Assembly: GCF_900105415.1 (NCBI RefSeq)
Contig: NZ_FNSM01000001.1
Span: 5,233,501-5,297,500, forward strand
DNA from: Streptomyces sp. TLI_105
Lineage (GTDB): Bacteria; Actinomycetota; Actinomycetes; Streptomycetales; Streptomycetaceae
Length of the DNA stretch: 64,000 bases
Reading direction: 5' to 3'
The notes under the pieces were generated by a model. The model was not told where the DNA came from. It made no database searches and saw only the letters and a list, made by a program, of their open reading frames with translations. The first letter of the stretch is position 1. Every line of letters begins with the position of its first letter. The position numbers and the translations under genes are program-made. This document shows positions 17,371 through 24,895 of this stretch, piece after piece.

Positions 17371-17434
17371 CGCACCCTTTCCCGGGCGTACGGGGGAGGG
17401 GCGCCCCCTTTCCCGGCCGTACGGGGAGGGTGCG
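17371..17434. terminator. Repeat-rich hairpin region downstream of chitinase gene
   Basis: An 8-bp inverted repeat (17371-17378 with 17427-17434) encloses two near-identical direct repeats of about 25 bp (17375-17400 and 17406-17430), each itself partly palindromic around CGTACG. It probably ends chitinase transcription; the direct duplication is unusual for a terminator. Confidence 0.5.
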
Positions 17435-17504
17435 TCCCCCTCGTGCCGTCGAACGTCTTCGACGCTTCCCGGACCTTGACCGTGTTCCGACAGACCCCCC
17501 ATGG

Positions 17505-17518
17505 CGGGAGCGCTCCCA
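17505..17518. promoter_or_regulatory. CebR-like operator
   Basis: CGGGAGCGCTCCCA differs at one base from the CebR consensus TGGGAGCGCTCCCA and contains a perfect 12-bp palindrome (17506-17517). CebR is the LacI-type repressor of cellulose/cello-oligosaccharide genes in Streptomyces. The site sits about 20-35 bp upstream of the CBM2 remnant, where a promoter would lie. Confidence 0.7.
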
Positions 17519-17534
17519 TCCACTCTTCGACGGG

Positions 17535-17762
17535 ATGTCCATGCGCAGAACGCGCCCTCCGCTCGCGGGGCTCGCCCTCGGCGCGGGCCTCCTCGCGGGG
17601 GCGGCCCCCGCGAGCGCCGCCCCCACCCGGACCGGCACCGCCGTCACCGCTCGGAACGCCGACTGGAACGGCACCGTCGTCCCCGGGGCCGCCGTCTCCT
17701 TCGGCTTCATCGGCACCTGGACGGGCACCAACCCGCCCCCGACGGCCTTCAACTGCGCATGA
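17535..17762 (+). pseudogene. Remnant of a secreted CBM2 protein (signal peptide joined to CBM2 tail)
   Basis: A 75-codon open frame: a good Sec signal peptide (MRRTRPPLAGLALG ... AAPASA) is joined almost directly to the last third of a CBM2 domain (NADWNGTVVPGAAVSFGF, then GTWTGTNPPPTAFNCA). The two CBM2 end features are intact, but the rest of the module and any catalytic domain are missing. The simplest reading is an internal deletion in a cellulase-type gene that kept its CebR-like operator and a terminator. A functional mini-protein cannot be excluded because the frame is intact. Confidence 0.7.
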
Positions 17763-17770
17763 GAACGACT

Positions 17771-17800
17771 CAGGCCCCGGTTCTTTCGAACCGGGGCCTG
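17771..17800. terminator. Strong hairpin terminator
   Basis: Perfect 13-bp stem (17771-17783 with 17788-17800) and a TTTC loop, between the CBM2 remnant and the convergent tRNA-His. Confidence 0.85.
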
Positions 17801-17809
17801 AACCATCAG

Positions 17810-17883
17810 GGTGAGTAACGGGACTCGAACCCGCGACATCCTGGACCACAACCAGGTGCTCTACCAGCTGAGCTATACCCACC
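17810..17883 (-). tRNA. tRNA-His (anticodon GTG)
   Basis: Minus-strand cloverleaf. The acceptor GTGGGTA pairs with TACTCAC (one G-T pair). The anticodon stem CCTGG/CCAGG encloses TTGTGGT, anticodon GTG. The T arm has GGTTCGAGTCC. The extra G at position -1 (17883) opposite C73 (17810) is the identity element of histidine tRNA. No CCA is encoded. Confidence 0.95.
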
Positions 17884-18009
17884 ACGACCGGCGGTTTTCC
17901 CGAAGGTTTCCCCGACCGGCCGAGAAGAAGTCTACAGGGTTCTGGAGGGTGCTCGCGCCACCGTTTCCCGAGGGGGTCTCCCGGGGCTTCCGGGGGCGCG
18001 AGCGGACGG

Positions 18010-18612
18010 TCACTCCGCGGGCAGGACGTGACGGGCCGCGATCTTCTTCGCGGTCTCCGAGTCCGGGCCGGGCTGCGGGACGAAGACCGCCTCGCGGTAG
18101 TAGCGCAGCTCCGCGATGGACTCGCGGATGTCGGCGAGCGCCCGGTGGTTGCCGTTCTTCTCCGGACTGTTGAAGTACGCCCTCGGGTACCAGCGGCGGG
18201 CCAGCTCCTTGACCGAGGAGACATCGACGATCCGGTAGTGCAGATGGCTCTCCAGGGCGGGCATGTCGCGCGCGAGGAAGCCGCGGTCCGTGGAGACCGA
18301 GTTCCCGCACAGCGGCGCCTTGCCCGGTTCCTTGACGTGTTCGCGGATGTACGCGAGGACCTGGGCCTCCGCGTCGGCGAGCGTGGTGCCGCCGGCGAGC
18401 GCGTCGAGCAGCCCCGAGGCCGTGTGCATCTGGCGCACGATCTCGGGCATGGTCTCCAGGGCCGCGTCCGGCGGGCGGATCACGATGTCCACCCCGTCGC
18501 CGAGCACGTTCAGTTCCGAGTCGGTGACCAGCGCGGCCACCTCGATGAGTGCGTCGTCCGTCAGCGAGAGCCCGGTCATCTCGCAGTCGATCCACACCAT
18601 GCGATCGTTCAT
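18010..18612 (-). CDS. orn: Oligoribonuclease
   Basis: A 200-residue DEDDh 3'-5' exoribonuclease that degrades very short RNAs, including pGpG from c-di-GMP turnover. Exo motif [10 protein letters not shown] carries D and E near residue 10, motif II is [12 protein letters not shown], and motif [14 protein letters not shown] carries the H and D. Length equals the family norm. It lies directly downstream of adpA in the same orientation, as in other streptomycetes (there called ornA), with a 147-bp gap. Loss in S. coelicolor and S. griseus affects growth and sporulation (known for orthologues). Confidence 0.97.
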   Translation of the reverse strand: MNDRMVWIDCEMTGLSLTDDALIEVAALVTDSELNVLGDGVDIVIRPPDAALETMPEIVRQMHTASGLLDALAGGTTLADAEAQVLAYIREHVKEPGKAPLCGNSVSTDRGFLARDMPALESHLHYRIVDVSSVKELARRWYPRAYFNSPEKNGNHRALADIRESIAELRYYREAVFVPQPGPDSETAKKIAARHVLPAE

Positions 18613-18759
18613 GCGTCCTACCTTAGGGCGTGTCCAGCCGATCGGTCCGGGCCCGTGGGCCTTCGAAACCGCTCCCGGCGGGCCGACGGGCCCCCGGGGG
18701 AGGTGTCCCCGAGGGCCCGTCGGTCCTGCGTCGCGCCGCTTGTGGCGGCGGCGGTCCTG

Positions 18760-19920
18760 TTACGGCGCGCTGCGCTGGCCCGGCAGGGCCGGGCGGCCGG
18801 AGGCGTACACGTCCGACTGCGGCTTGCCCGGTTCCAGCGGCCTGCGGAGCCCCGCCGAGCCCTGGGCCGGCACCGCCGCTTCGAGCACCGCCGTGCCGGC
18901 CTCGCCCTGCGGCCGCCGGGCGCGGTACGCCGCGCGGTAGGCGGCCGGCGAGGAGCCGAGCTGGCGCCGGAAGTGGCCGCGCAGCGCCACCGGGGAGCGG
19001 AAGCCGCACCGGCCCGCGACCTCGTCGACCGAGTAGTCGGAGGTCTCGAGCAGCCGCTGCGCCTGCAGCACCCGCTGGGTGATCAGCCACTGGAGCGGGG
19101 CGGACCCCGTCAGCGAGCGGAACCGGCGGTCGAAGGTCCGCCGTGACATGTAGGCGCGCGCGGCGAGCGTCTCCACGTCGAACTGCTCGTGGAGGTGCTC
19201 CAGCGCCCAGGCGACGACCTCGGCCAGCGGGTCGGCGCCGATCTCCTCTGGTAAAGACCTGTCGAGGTAGCGCTCCTGACCGCCGCTGCGCCGCGGCGGG
19301 ACGACCAGCCGGCGCGCCAGCGCGCCCGCGGCCTCGGTGCCGTGGTCGGTCCGCACGATGTGCAGACACAGATCGATTCCGGCCGCGGTGCCGGCGGAGG
19401 TCAGCACGTCCCCGTCGTCGACGAAGAGCTCCCGCGGGTCCACGTGGACCGACGGATAGCGCTTGGCGAGCGTCGGCGCGTACATCCAGTGCGTGGTCGC
19501 CGGGCGGCCGTCGAGCAGTCCGGCCGCGGCCAGGACGAACGCCCCGGTGCACAGCCCGACGATCCTGGCCCCCTCCTCGTGCGCGCGGCGCAGCGCTTCG
19601 AGCGCCTCCGGCGGCGGCGGCGAGGTGATCGACCGCCAGGCCGGGACGACGACGGTGCCCGCCCGGCCGATGGCCTCCAGGCCGTACGGCGCGGTGAGTT
19701 CGAGCCCGCCGGTGGTCCGCAGCGGGCCCTCCTCGCCGGCGCAGACGAGCAGCCGGTAACGGGGCACTCCGGCGTCCTGCCGGTCGATGCCGAACACGGA
19801 GAGCGGGATGGAGCTCTCGAAGATGGGGCCGCCGCTGAACAGCAGCACCGCGACGACTTCGCGACGGCGGCGCCCGGACAGCTTCCGTGCGACCTCCGGT
19901 GCGGCGGAGTCCTGGCTCAT
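18760..19920 (-). CDS. adpA: AdpA, AraC/XylS-family master developmental regulator
   Basis: A 386-residue global regulator of morphological differentiation and secondary metabolism. The N-terminal ThiJ/PfpI (DJ-1)-like dimerisation domain spans about residues 20-195 (VGLCTGAFVLAAAGL nucleophile-elbow region; ATTHW). The C-terminal AraC domain (about 230-330) has two HTH motifs: LAARAYMSRRTFDRRFRS and VDEVAGRCGFRSPVALRGHF. Leu223, between the domains, is encoded by TTA (19252-19254), so translation needs the rare bldA tRNA, exactly as in known adpA genes. The ATG is at 19918-19920. It is followed by orn. Confidence 0.97.
   Translation of the reverse strand: MSQDSAAPEVARKLSGRRRREVVAVLLFSGGPIFESSIPLSVFGIDRQDAGVPRYRLLVCAGEEGPLRTTGGLELTAPYGLEAIGRAGTVVVPAWRSITSPPPPEALEALRRAHEEGARIVGLCTGAFVLAAAGLLDGRPATTHWMYAPTLAKRYPSVHVDPRELFVDDGDVLTSAGTAAGIDLCLHIVRTDHGTEAAGALARRLVVPPRRSGGQERYLDRSLPEEIGADPLAEVVAWALEHLHEQFDVETLAARAYMSRRTFDRRFRSLTGSAPLQWLITQRVLQAQRLLETSDYSVDEVAGRCGFRSPVALRGHFRRQLGSSPAAYRAAYRARRPQGEAGTAVLEAAVPAQGSAGLRRPLEPGKPQSDVYASGRPALPGQRSAP
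19252..19254 (-). promoter_or_regulatory. TTA (bldA-dependent) codon in adpA
   Basis: In-frame TTA at codon 223, between the two domains. In Streptomyces TTA is read only by the developmentally controlled bldA tRNA-Leu, so this codon makes AdpA synthesis bldA-dependent (established for adpA orthologues). I noticed no other TTA codon in the window, but did not check every codon. Confidence 0.95.
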
Positions 19921-20341
19921 GACGCTAAGCCCCCCTCGGTGTTCGCGTCTCCCTGGTCGTGTCGCTCCTGCACGTTTCCCCTCGGTTTTGCACGAGACCC
20001 CAGTCTTCGGTACCCATGATCGAATCTACTGTGTCCCGTGGCGCCGGCGTGACAAGTTCTCCATCCGGTGGATTGTCGACAAGGCAACTTGGCGTGAAGC
20101 GATCGATCGCGAAGTCTTGCGTCCGACGGCCGCCAGGGGAAGGGGCGGGGTGGCGAACGCCCCCGTACGCGGGGGGTGCGGGCCCCTGGGGCAAGGCTTC
20201 CGCGGCCCTCGGCACCGGGCTTGGCCAACCGTTCCGCCAAGGACGCGCCGTCGACCTCAAGTTGGCTGAAAACATATGGGGTCGGGTGTACGAACCTGTC
20301 AACTCGAAGGGGGGTGGAGCCGGCTCCGGGCCCCTCGGAGG
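19921..20341. promoter_or_regulatory. Long adpA upstream region
   Basis: A 421-bp gap upstream of adpA without a credible gene. It is clearly less GC-rich than its surroundings around 19990-20120. A sequence TGGCGTGAAG near 20090 matches nine of ten positions of the AdpA consensus (TGGCSNGWWY), compatible with the autoregulation known for adpA. Long leaders with complex control are usual here. I could not locate the start points. Confidence 0.5.
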
Positions 20342-20563
20342 CTAGTGCCGGCGCCCCGGCCGGACCGTCTCGGACCGCAGTCCGCGTTCCGAGCGGCGCA
20401 GCAGCAGCCGGCAGGCCGCCGTCACCGAGACGAGCCCGAGCGCGGTCCCGGCGGCCCCGCCGAGCGAGGTGCCGTAGACGACGAGCACCACGGGGACCAG
20501 CACGCAGCAGAAGACCGCCCAGCGGACGACGTCACCGGCCTGCTCCGCCGCGCCCGCGCCCAT
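20342..20563 (-). CDS. Small membrane protein, 73 aa
   Basis: The start is the ATG at 20561-20563 with a GGGAA-type ribosome binding site. The frame stays open upstream, but that part is Pro/Ala-rich and non-globular. Two hydrophobic segments are visible (WAVFCCVLVPVVLVVY and GGAAGTALGLVSVTAACRLLL), ending in an Arg-rich tail, probably cytoplasmic. No known motif; function unknown. It sits upstream of adpA in the same direction. Confidence 0.6.
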   Translation of the reverse strand: MGAGAAEQAGDVVRWAVFCCVLVPVVLVVYGTSLGGAAGTALGLVSVTAACRLLLRRSERGLRSETVRPGRRH

Positions 20564-21152
20564 CGCCGTTCCCTTTCCCGTTCCCGGCTCCGGGTCCGCG
20601 CCGGCGGTCGGGGGGAGGGCGGGCGCCCGGCGCCGGGAACGGGGCGAGCCGAGGGAGGGGGCGGGGGCGGCGGGGGTGGCGGAGGTCTGGCCGACGGCGG
20701 TCGATGGTGCGGGCACGGGCGGTCTCCCTGCGACGGTGGGACGGTTCTGCGGTGAAGGGTGGAGGTGGGCCGGGTCTGTGGTGACGGTGGGTTGATCCGT
20801 GACGACGGAGGGGCGGATCCTCGGCGACGGCGGGCCGGACCTGTGGCAACGAGGAGCGGAACCTTCCGGTCACTCTCGGCGACGTCCGTTTGGCCCCCGT
20901 ACGGACGCCTGTAGGGCACATCCGGCATTGCCAGATCGCGAACCCCTCGTGCATGCTCCCTGGAACGCCGCGCGCGAGCGGCGGGCACGCCGGGAGTGGC
21001 ACGGCGGGCTCTGGGCAGGAGAGGAGTGTCGCCGTACCCTTGGGGGTATGGGCTTGGGAAGATGATTCCCGGACACAGCTCCGCCGTCACCCGTCGTTCG
21101 TCCCCCCTTTTCCCCGTCCCTTCCCACGAGGACCCTCTTCGCCGAGACACCG
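20564..21152. other. 589-bp intergenic region before the universal stress protein gene
   Basis: I see no convincing gene here. The region must hold the promoters of the divergent small membrane protein gene and the usp gene. A short inverted repeat, GGGAA-N5-TTCCC, lies at 21056-21070, about 80 bp before the usp start. The part nearest the membrane protein gene is open in its frame but Pro-rich, and could be an unusual N-terminal extension. Confidence 0.4.
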
Positions 21153-21674
21153 ATGGCCGGTCACGAATTCCCCGAACCCGCGGACCGCAAGCGCGTCGCC
21201 GACTCCACGGTCGACCCCCTCGCGGTAGAACAGCCACGTCATGCCTGCGACCCGGCCTTCCGGCACGGGGTGGTCGTCGGCTTCGACGGCTCCACGTCCA
21301 GTGAGCGCGCCCTCGCGTACGCCATCGGCATGGCCCGCCGCTCCGGATCGGGCCTGATCATCGTGCACGTGGCCAACCGGCTGCCCACCACGGTGTGGGC
21401 CGGCTGCGAGCCCCCGGTCTTCGTCGACGTGCCGGACCACCGCACCGAGGTCCTCGGCCTGGAACTGGCCTGCGCCGAGCACCTCTCCGAGGTGCCGTGG
21501 ATCCTGGTCGAGCGCGGCGGGGACATCTGCCACGAGCTGGAGGAGGTCGGCCGGGAGTACTCGGCCGACGCGATCGTGGTCGGCTCCACGCACGGGATCG
21601 TCGGCCGGATCTTCGGCTCGGTCGCCGGCCGCCTCGCGCGCCGCGCCCAGCGGCCCGTCATCGTCATCCCGTAA
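21153..21674 (+). CDS. Universal stress protein (UspA family, single domain)
   Basis: A 173-residue cytoplasmic protein with one Usp domain (about 37-173). The first strand and loop VVVGFDGSTSSERAL carry the nucleotide-contacting Asp. The C-terminal GSTHGIVGRIFGSVAGRLARRAQRPVIVIP contains the ATP-binding pattern G-2X-G-9X-S, so it is probably an ATP-binding Usp. The N-terminal 36 residues are polar and low in structure. Such proteins respond to stress or oxygen limitation in actinobacteria; no regulator site is visible. Confidence 0.9.
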   Translation: MAGHEFPEPADRKRVADSTVDPLAVEQPRHACDPAFRHGVVVGFDGSTSSERALAYAIGMARRSGSGLIIVHVANRLPTTVWAGCEPPVFVDVPDHRTEVLGLELACAEHLSEVPWILVERGGDICHELEEVGREYSADAIVVGSTHGIVGRIFGSVAGRLARRAQRPVIVIP

Positions 21675-21849
21675 CGCGCCCGCGGACTCCTCCCGTTTCG
21701 TACGGCCCGTCAGGTCACTCCCTCAACTGCCGTCATCCGGCCATAAATTCGGCCTTCCTCAGGTGAATTGTGTGCTTGTGAAGGGTACATAAAGGTCACG
21801 GAACGCAGCAGCTCACGCAGGACAACTGCACACCTGAAGGGAGCCCGCC

Positions 21850-22413
21850 GTGAACAACGAAGTCGCCGCGGGAAACACCACCTCCACGCTCGGCCACCTG
21901 GCACTCGGACTGACCCTGCTGGCCTTCGGCCTGGGCGGAACCGGTGTCATCGACAACGTCGCGGCAGCGGATGCCGCCGGTCTCGCCACCTGGGTCGGCG
22001 GCGTGACGCTCTTCCTCGTCGGACTGCTCGCCCTGCGCGCGGGCGACAAGGGCGAAGGCACGGCGTACGCGGCGCTCGGCGCCTTCTGGTTCACCTGGGG
22101 CAGCGGAGCCGGCGGGCACGCCTCGGCCGACGCCATGGGCCTCTTCCTGCTCCTGTGGGCGCTCCTCGCGCTCACGCTGACCATGGCCTCCGCGGGCAGC
22201 GGACTCTTCGGACAGGGCGTGTACGGGCTGCTGTTCGTCGCGCTGCTGCTGCTCGGCATCGGCACCCTCGTCGACAACGGCGGCCTCGGCAAGGCGGGCG
22301 GCTGGGTCGCCGCCGTCGCGGGTCTGGTCGCCTGGTACGGCGCCACGGCCGCGGTCGCCGGCTGGCCGACGGCCCTGCGCCGTGCGGCGGGCGGTGCCCC
22401 GGCCGCGGGCTGA
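21850..22413 (+). CDS. GPR1/FUN34/YaaH-family membrane protein (acetate/succinate transporter-like)
   Basis: A 187-residue polytopic membrane protein with about six hydrophobic helices (e.g. LALGLTLLAFGLGGTG, TWVGGVTLFLVGLLAL, LFLLLWALLALTLTMA). The size, six-helix layout and FWFTWGSGAG segment fit the SatP/YaaH acetate-succinate transporter family. The canonical N-terminal NPAPLGL signature is not conserved (here LGHLALGL), which is common in actinobacterial members, so transport of acetate is inferred. A GAAGGGAG ribosome binding site precedes the start. A strong terminator follows. Confidence 0.8.
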   Translation: MNNEVAAGNTTSTLGHLALGLTLLAFGLGGTGVIDNVAAADAAGLATWVGGVTLFLVGLLALRAGDKGEGTAYAALGAFWFTWGSGAGGHASADAMGLFLLLWALLALTLTMASAGSGLFGQGVYGLLFVALLLLGIGTLVDNGGLGKAGGWVAAVAGLVAWYGATAAVAGWPTALRRAAGGAPAAG

Positions 22414-22434
22414 GGGCCGGAACGTCCGGAAGTA

Positions 22435-22477
22435 CAGCGGTCCCCGTGCACGGGAGGTGTGTGCACGGGGACCGCTG
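22435..22477. terminator. Strong 17-bp hairpin terminator
   Basis: Perfect 17-bp stem (22435-22451 with 22461-22477) and a 9-nt loop. It lies between the plus-strand YaaH-like gene and the minus-strand glmS gene and probably serves both. Confidence 0.9.
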
Positions 22478-22571
22478 CGTGTCCGGCCGAGGCTCCGGGG
22501 GACAGGCCCGGAGGGGCGCGGCGGCGGGGGACAGGCCCGGCGCCGCGCCTCGGCCGCGACGGCGTGGAGAC

Positions 22572-24389
22572 CTACTCGACGGTGACGGACTTCGCCAGGT
22601 TGCGCGGCTTGTCGATGTCACGGCCCATGGCGAGCGCCGTGTGGTAGGCGAGGAGCTGGAGCGGGATGCCCATCAGGATCGGGTCCAGCTCGTCCTCGTT
22701 CTTCGGGACGACGATGGTGTGGTCGGCCTTCGCCTGCGGCTGGTGCGCGACCGCGAGGATGCGGCCGCTGCGGGCCTTGATCTCCTCCAGGGCGGCGCGG
22801 TTCTTCTCCAGCAGGTCGTCGTCGGGGACGATCGCGACGGTCGGCAGGGCCGGCTCGATGAGGGCGAGCGGGCCGTGCTTCAGCTCGGAGGCCGGGTACG
22901 CCTCGGCGTGGATGTAGGAGATCTCCTTCAGCTTGAGGGAGGCCTCCAGGGCGACGGGATAGCCGCGCACACGGCCGATGAACATCATCGACTGGGCGCC
23001 GGCGTACTCCGCGGCGATCTCCTTGATCTGCTCCTCGGTCTTGAGGATCTCCTCGATCTGCGAGGGCAGCTTGCGCAGGCCCTCGATGATCCGCTTGCCG
23101 TCGGTGACGGACAGGTCGCGGATGCGGCCCAGGTGCAGGGCGAGCAGCGCGAAGGCGGTGACCGTGTTGGTGAAGCACTTGGTGGAGACGACGCAGACCT
23201 CGGGGCCGGCGTGGACGTACACGCCGCCGTCGGCCTCGCGGGCGATGGCGGAGCCGACGACGTTGACGACGCCGAGGACGCGGGCGCCCTTCCGCTTGAG
23301 CTCCTGGACGGCCGCGAGCACGTCGTAGGTCTCACCGGACTGGGAGACGGCGATGTAGAGGGTGTCGGGGTCCACGACCGGGTTGCGGTAGCGGAACTCC
23401 GAGGCCGGCTCGGCGTCGGCGGGGATGCGGGCCATGGACTCGATGAGCCCGGCGCCGATGAGGCCGGCGTGGTACGAGGTGCCGCAGCCGAGGATCTTGA
23501 TGCGGCGGATGGTGCGGGCCTCGCGGGCGTCGAGGTTCAGGCCGCCCAGGTGCACGGTGGAGAAGCGGTCGTCGATCCGGCCGCGCAGCACGCGGTCGAC
23601 CGCGTCGGGCTGCTCGGAGATCTCCTTGTGCATGTACGTGTCGTGGCCGCCCATGTCGTAGGAGGCGGCCTCCCACTCGACGGTCTCGGGGGTGGCCGTG
23701 GTGGAGGCGCCGGAGACCGTGTAGGTGCGGAAGTCGTCGGCCTTGAGGGTGGCCATCTCGCCGTCGTTCAGGGTGACGACCTGGCGGGTGTGGGCGATCA
23801 GGGCGGCGACGTCGGAGGCGACGAGCATCTCCTTCTCGCCGATGCCGAGGATGACCGGGGAGCCGTTGCGGGCCACCACGATGCGGTCGTTGAAGTCGGC
23901 GTGCATGACGGCGATGCCGTAGGTGCCCTCGATGACCTTGAGGGCCTCGCGGACCTTCTCCTCCAGCGTCTCGGCCTGGGAGCGGGCGATGAGGTGGGTG
24001 ATGACCTCGGTGTCCGTCTCGGAGGCGAAGACGACGCCGTCGGCCTCCAGCTTGGCGCGGAGCTCCTGGGCGTTGTCGACGATGCCGTTGTGGACGACCG
24101 CGACCTTGTTCTCGGGGTCCAGGTGCGGGTGCGAGTTGATGTCGCTCGGGGCGCCGTGCGTGGCCCAGCGGGTGTGGGCGATGCCGGTGGTGCCGGTGAA
24201 GCGCTTGGGGACCTTGGCCTCCAGGTCGCGGACGCGGCCCTTGGCCTTCACCATCTTCAGGCCGGAGGCCTTCGGGCTGGTGACGACCATGCCGGCCGAG
24301 TCGTAGCCCCGGTACTCGAGCCGTGCCAGGCCTTCCAGCAGCAGCGGGGCGACGTCGCGCTTACCGATGTAACCGACAATTCCGCACAT
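22572..24389 (-). CDS. glmS: Glutamine-fructose-6-phosphate aminotransferase (isomerizing)
   Basis: A 605-residue enzyme making glucosamine-6-phosphate from fructose-6-phosphate and glutamine, the first step to UDP-GlcNAc and cell wall. The N-terminal class II glutaminase starts with the catalytic Cys2 (MCGIVGYIG) and has HTRWATHG and HNGIVDN. Two SIS sugar-isomerase domains follow (GCGTSYHAG, SQSGETYD; EASLKLKEISYIHAEAYP), with the C-terminal NLAKSVTVE typical of the family. Length is normal. It lies 37 bp downstream of a small conserved gene, likely in one operon. No glmS riboswitch-like structure was recognised. Confidence 0.97.
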   Translation of the reverse strand: MCGIVGYIGKRDVAPLLLEGLARLEYRGYDSAGMVVTSPKASGLKMVKAKGRVRDLEAKVPKRFTGTTGIAHTRWATHGAPSDINSHPHLDPENKVAVVHNGIVDNAQELRAKLEADGVVFASETDTEVITHLIARSQAETLEEKVREALKVIEGTYGIAVMHADFNDRIVVARNGSPVILGIGEKEMLVASDVAALIAHTRQVVTLNDGEMATLKADDFRTYTVSGASTTATPETVEWEAASYDMGGHDTYMHKEISEQPDAVDRVLRGRIDDRFSTVHLGGLNLDAREARTIRRIKILGCGTSYHAGLIGAGLIESMARIPADAEPASEFRYRNPVVDPDTLYIAVSQSGETYDVLAAVQELKRKGARVLGVVNVVGSAIAREADGGVYVHAGPEVCVVSTKCFTNTVTAFALLALHLGRIRDLSVTDGKRIIEGLRKLPSQIEEILKTEEQIKEIAAEYAGAQSMMFIGRVRGYPVALEASLKLKEISYIHAEAYPASELKHGPLALIEPALPTVAIVPDDDLLEKNRAALEEIKARSGRILAVAHQPQAKADHTIVVPKNEDELDPILMGIPLQLLAYHTALAMGRDIDKPRNLAKSVTVE

Positions 24390-24426
24390 AAAGGTGAAAC
24401 CCCTCCAGGTTGGTGATGAGTGCTGC

Positions 24427-24702
24427 TCAGCCGTAGACGATGCGGCGCAACTGTCGGAGCGAGAGCTCCGGTGGCGCCACCGCCCGGTGCGGCAGCTCCG
24501 CCGCGATCCGTTCGAAGATCTCGGCGTTCACGGCGCCGCCGGACTGCAGTTCGCGGTGACGGCGGCGGACGAACTCCTCGGTCGTCTCGTCGAAGTACGC
24601 CAGCACGTCGAGCACCACCCGGGCGGCCTCACCGCGCTGGAGCGCGGTGCTGCGGACCAGGTGGTCGATGAGGTCGTCGTGCGACGGGCGGCGTTCGAGC
24701 AC
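24427..24702 (-). CDS. Conserved small protein upstream of glmS, 91 aa
   Basis: A soluble helical protein (DDLIDHLVRSTALQRGEAA, VVLDVLAYFDETTEEFVRRRHRELQ, LSLRQLRRIVYG). The start is uncertain: the GTG at 24700-24702 gives VLERRPSHDD; the frame is also open to an ATG at 24777. It resembles small streptomycete proteins of unknown role found beside glmS. It is 37 bp upstream of glmS in the same direction, and a 16-bp palindrome sits at 24745-24760 in its likely promoter. Confidence 0.6.
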   Translation of the reverse strand: MLERRPSHDDLIDHLVRSTALQRGEAARVVLDVLAYFDETTEEFVRRRHRELQSGGAVNAEIFERIAAELPHRAVAPPELSLRQLRRIVYG

Positions 24703-24744
24703 CCGTGCATACTGAGGGGTCGCCGGGGCCCTTCGCAAGAATCT

Positions 24745-24760
24745 TGCCCGAATTCGGGCA
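24745..24760. promoter_or_regulatory. 16-bp perfect palindrome
   Basis: TGCCCGAATTCGGGCA, a perfect palindrome between the divergent glmS operon and hexosaminidase gene. It could be an operator for either; no known consensus is recognised. Confidence 0.4.
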
Positions 24761-24792
24761 GGAGGAGCGCGATCCATCCCCTCTTTCGGCCT

Positions 24793-24808
24793 CTTGGTCC
24801 AGACCTTG
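24793..24808. promoter_or_regulatory. DasR-responsive (dre)-like element
   Basis: The core TGGTCCAGACCT (24795-24806) matches 10 of 12 positions of the DasR core TGGTCTAGACCA. DasR is the GntR-type repressor of GlcNAc and chitin genes in Streptomyces, released by glucosamine-6-phosphate. It lies about 90 bp upstream of the GH20 hexosaminidase start, a sensible target. Confidence 0.65.
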
Positions 24809-24895
24809 AACCCGGACAGGGGCGGCGGTACGCAGGGCGACCGAGGGGATATACAGAACGACGGACGTGTCGATCACCCGAAGGGGAGCCCGCCT

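Noticed and set aside
22572..24389. Plus-strand Val/Asp-rich long frame opposite glmS
   Set aside because: It is the complement of glmS, whose glutaminase and SIS motifs are unambiguous on the minus strand.
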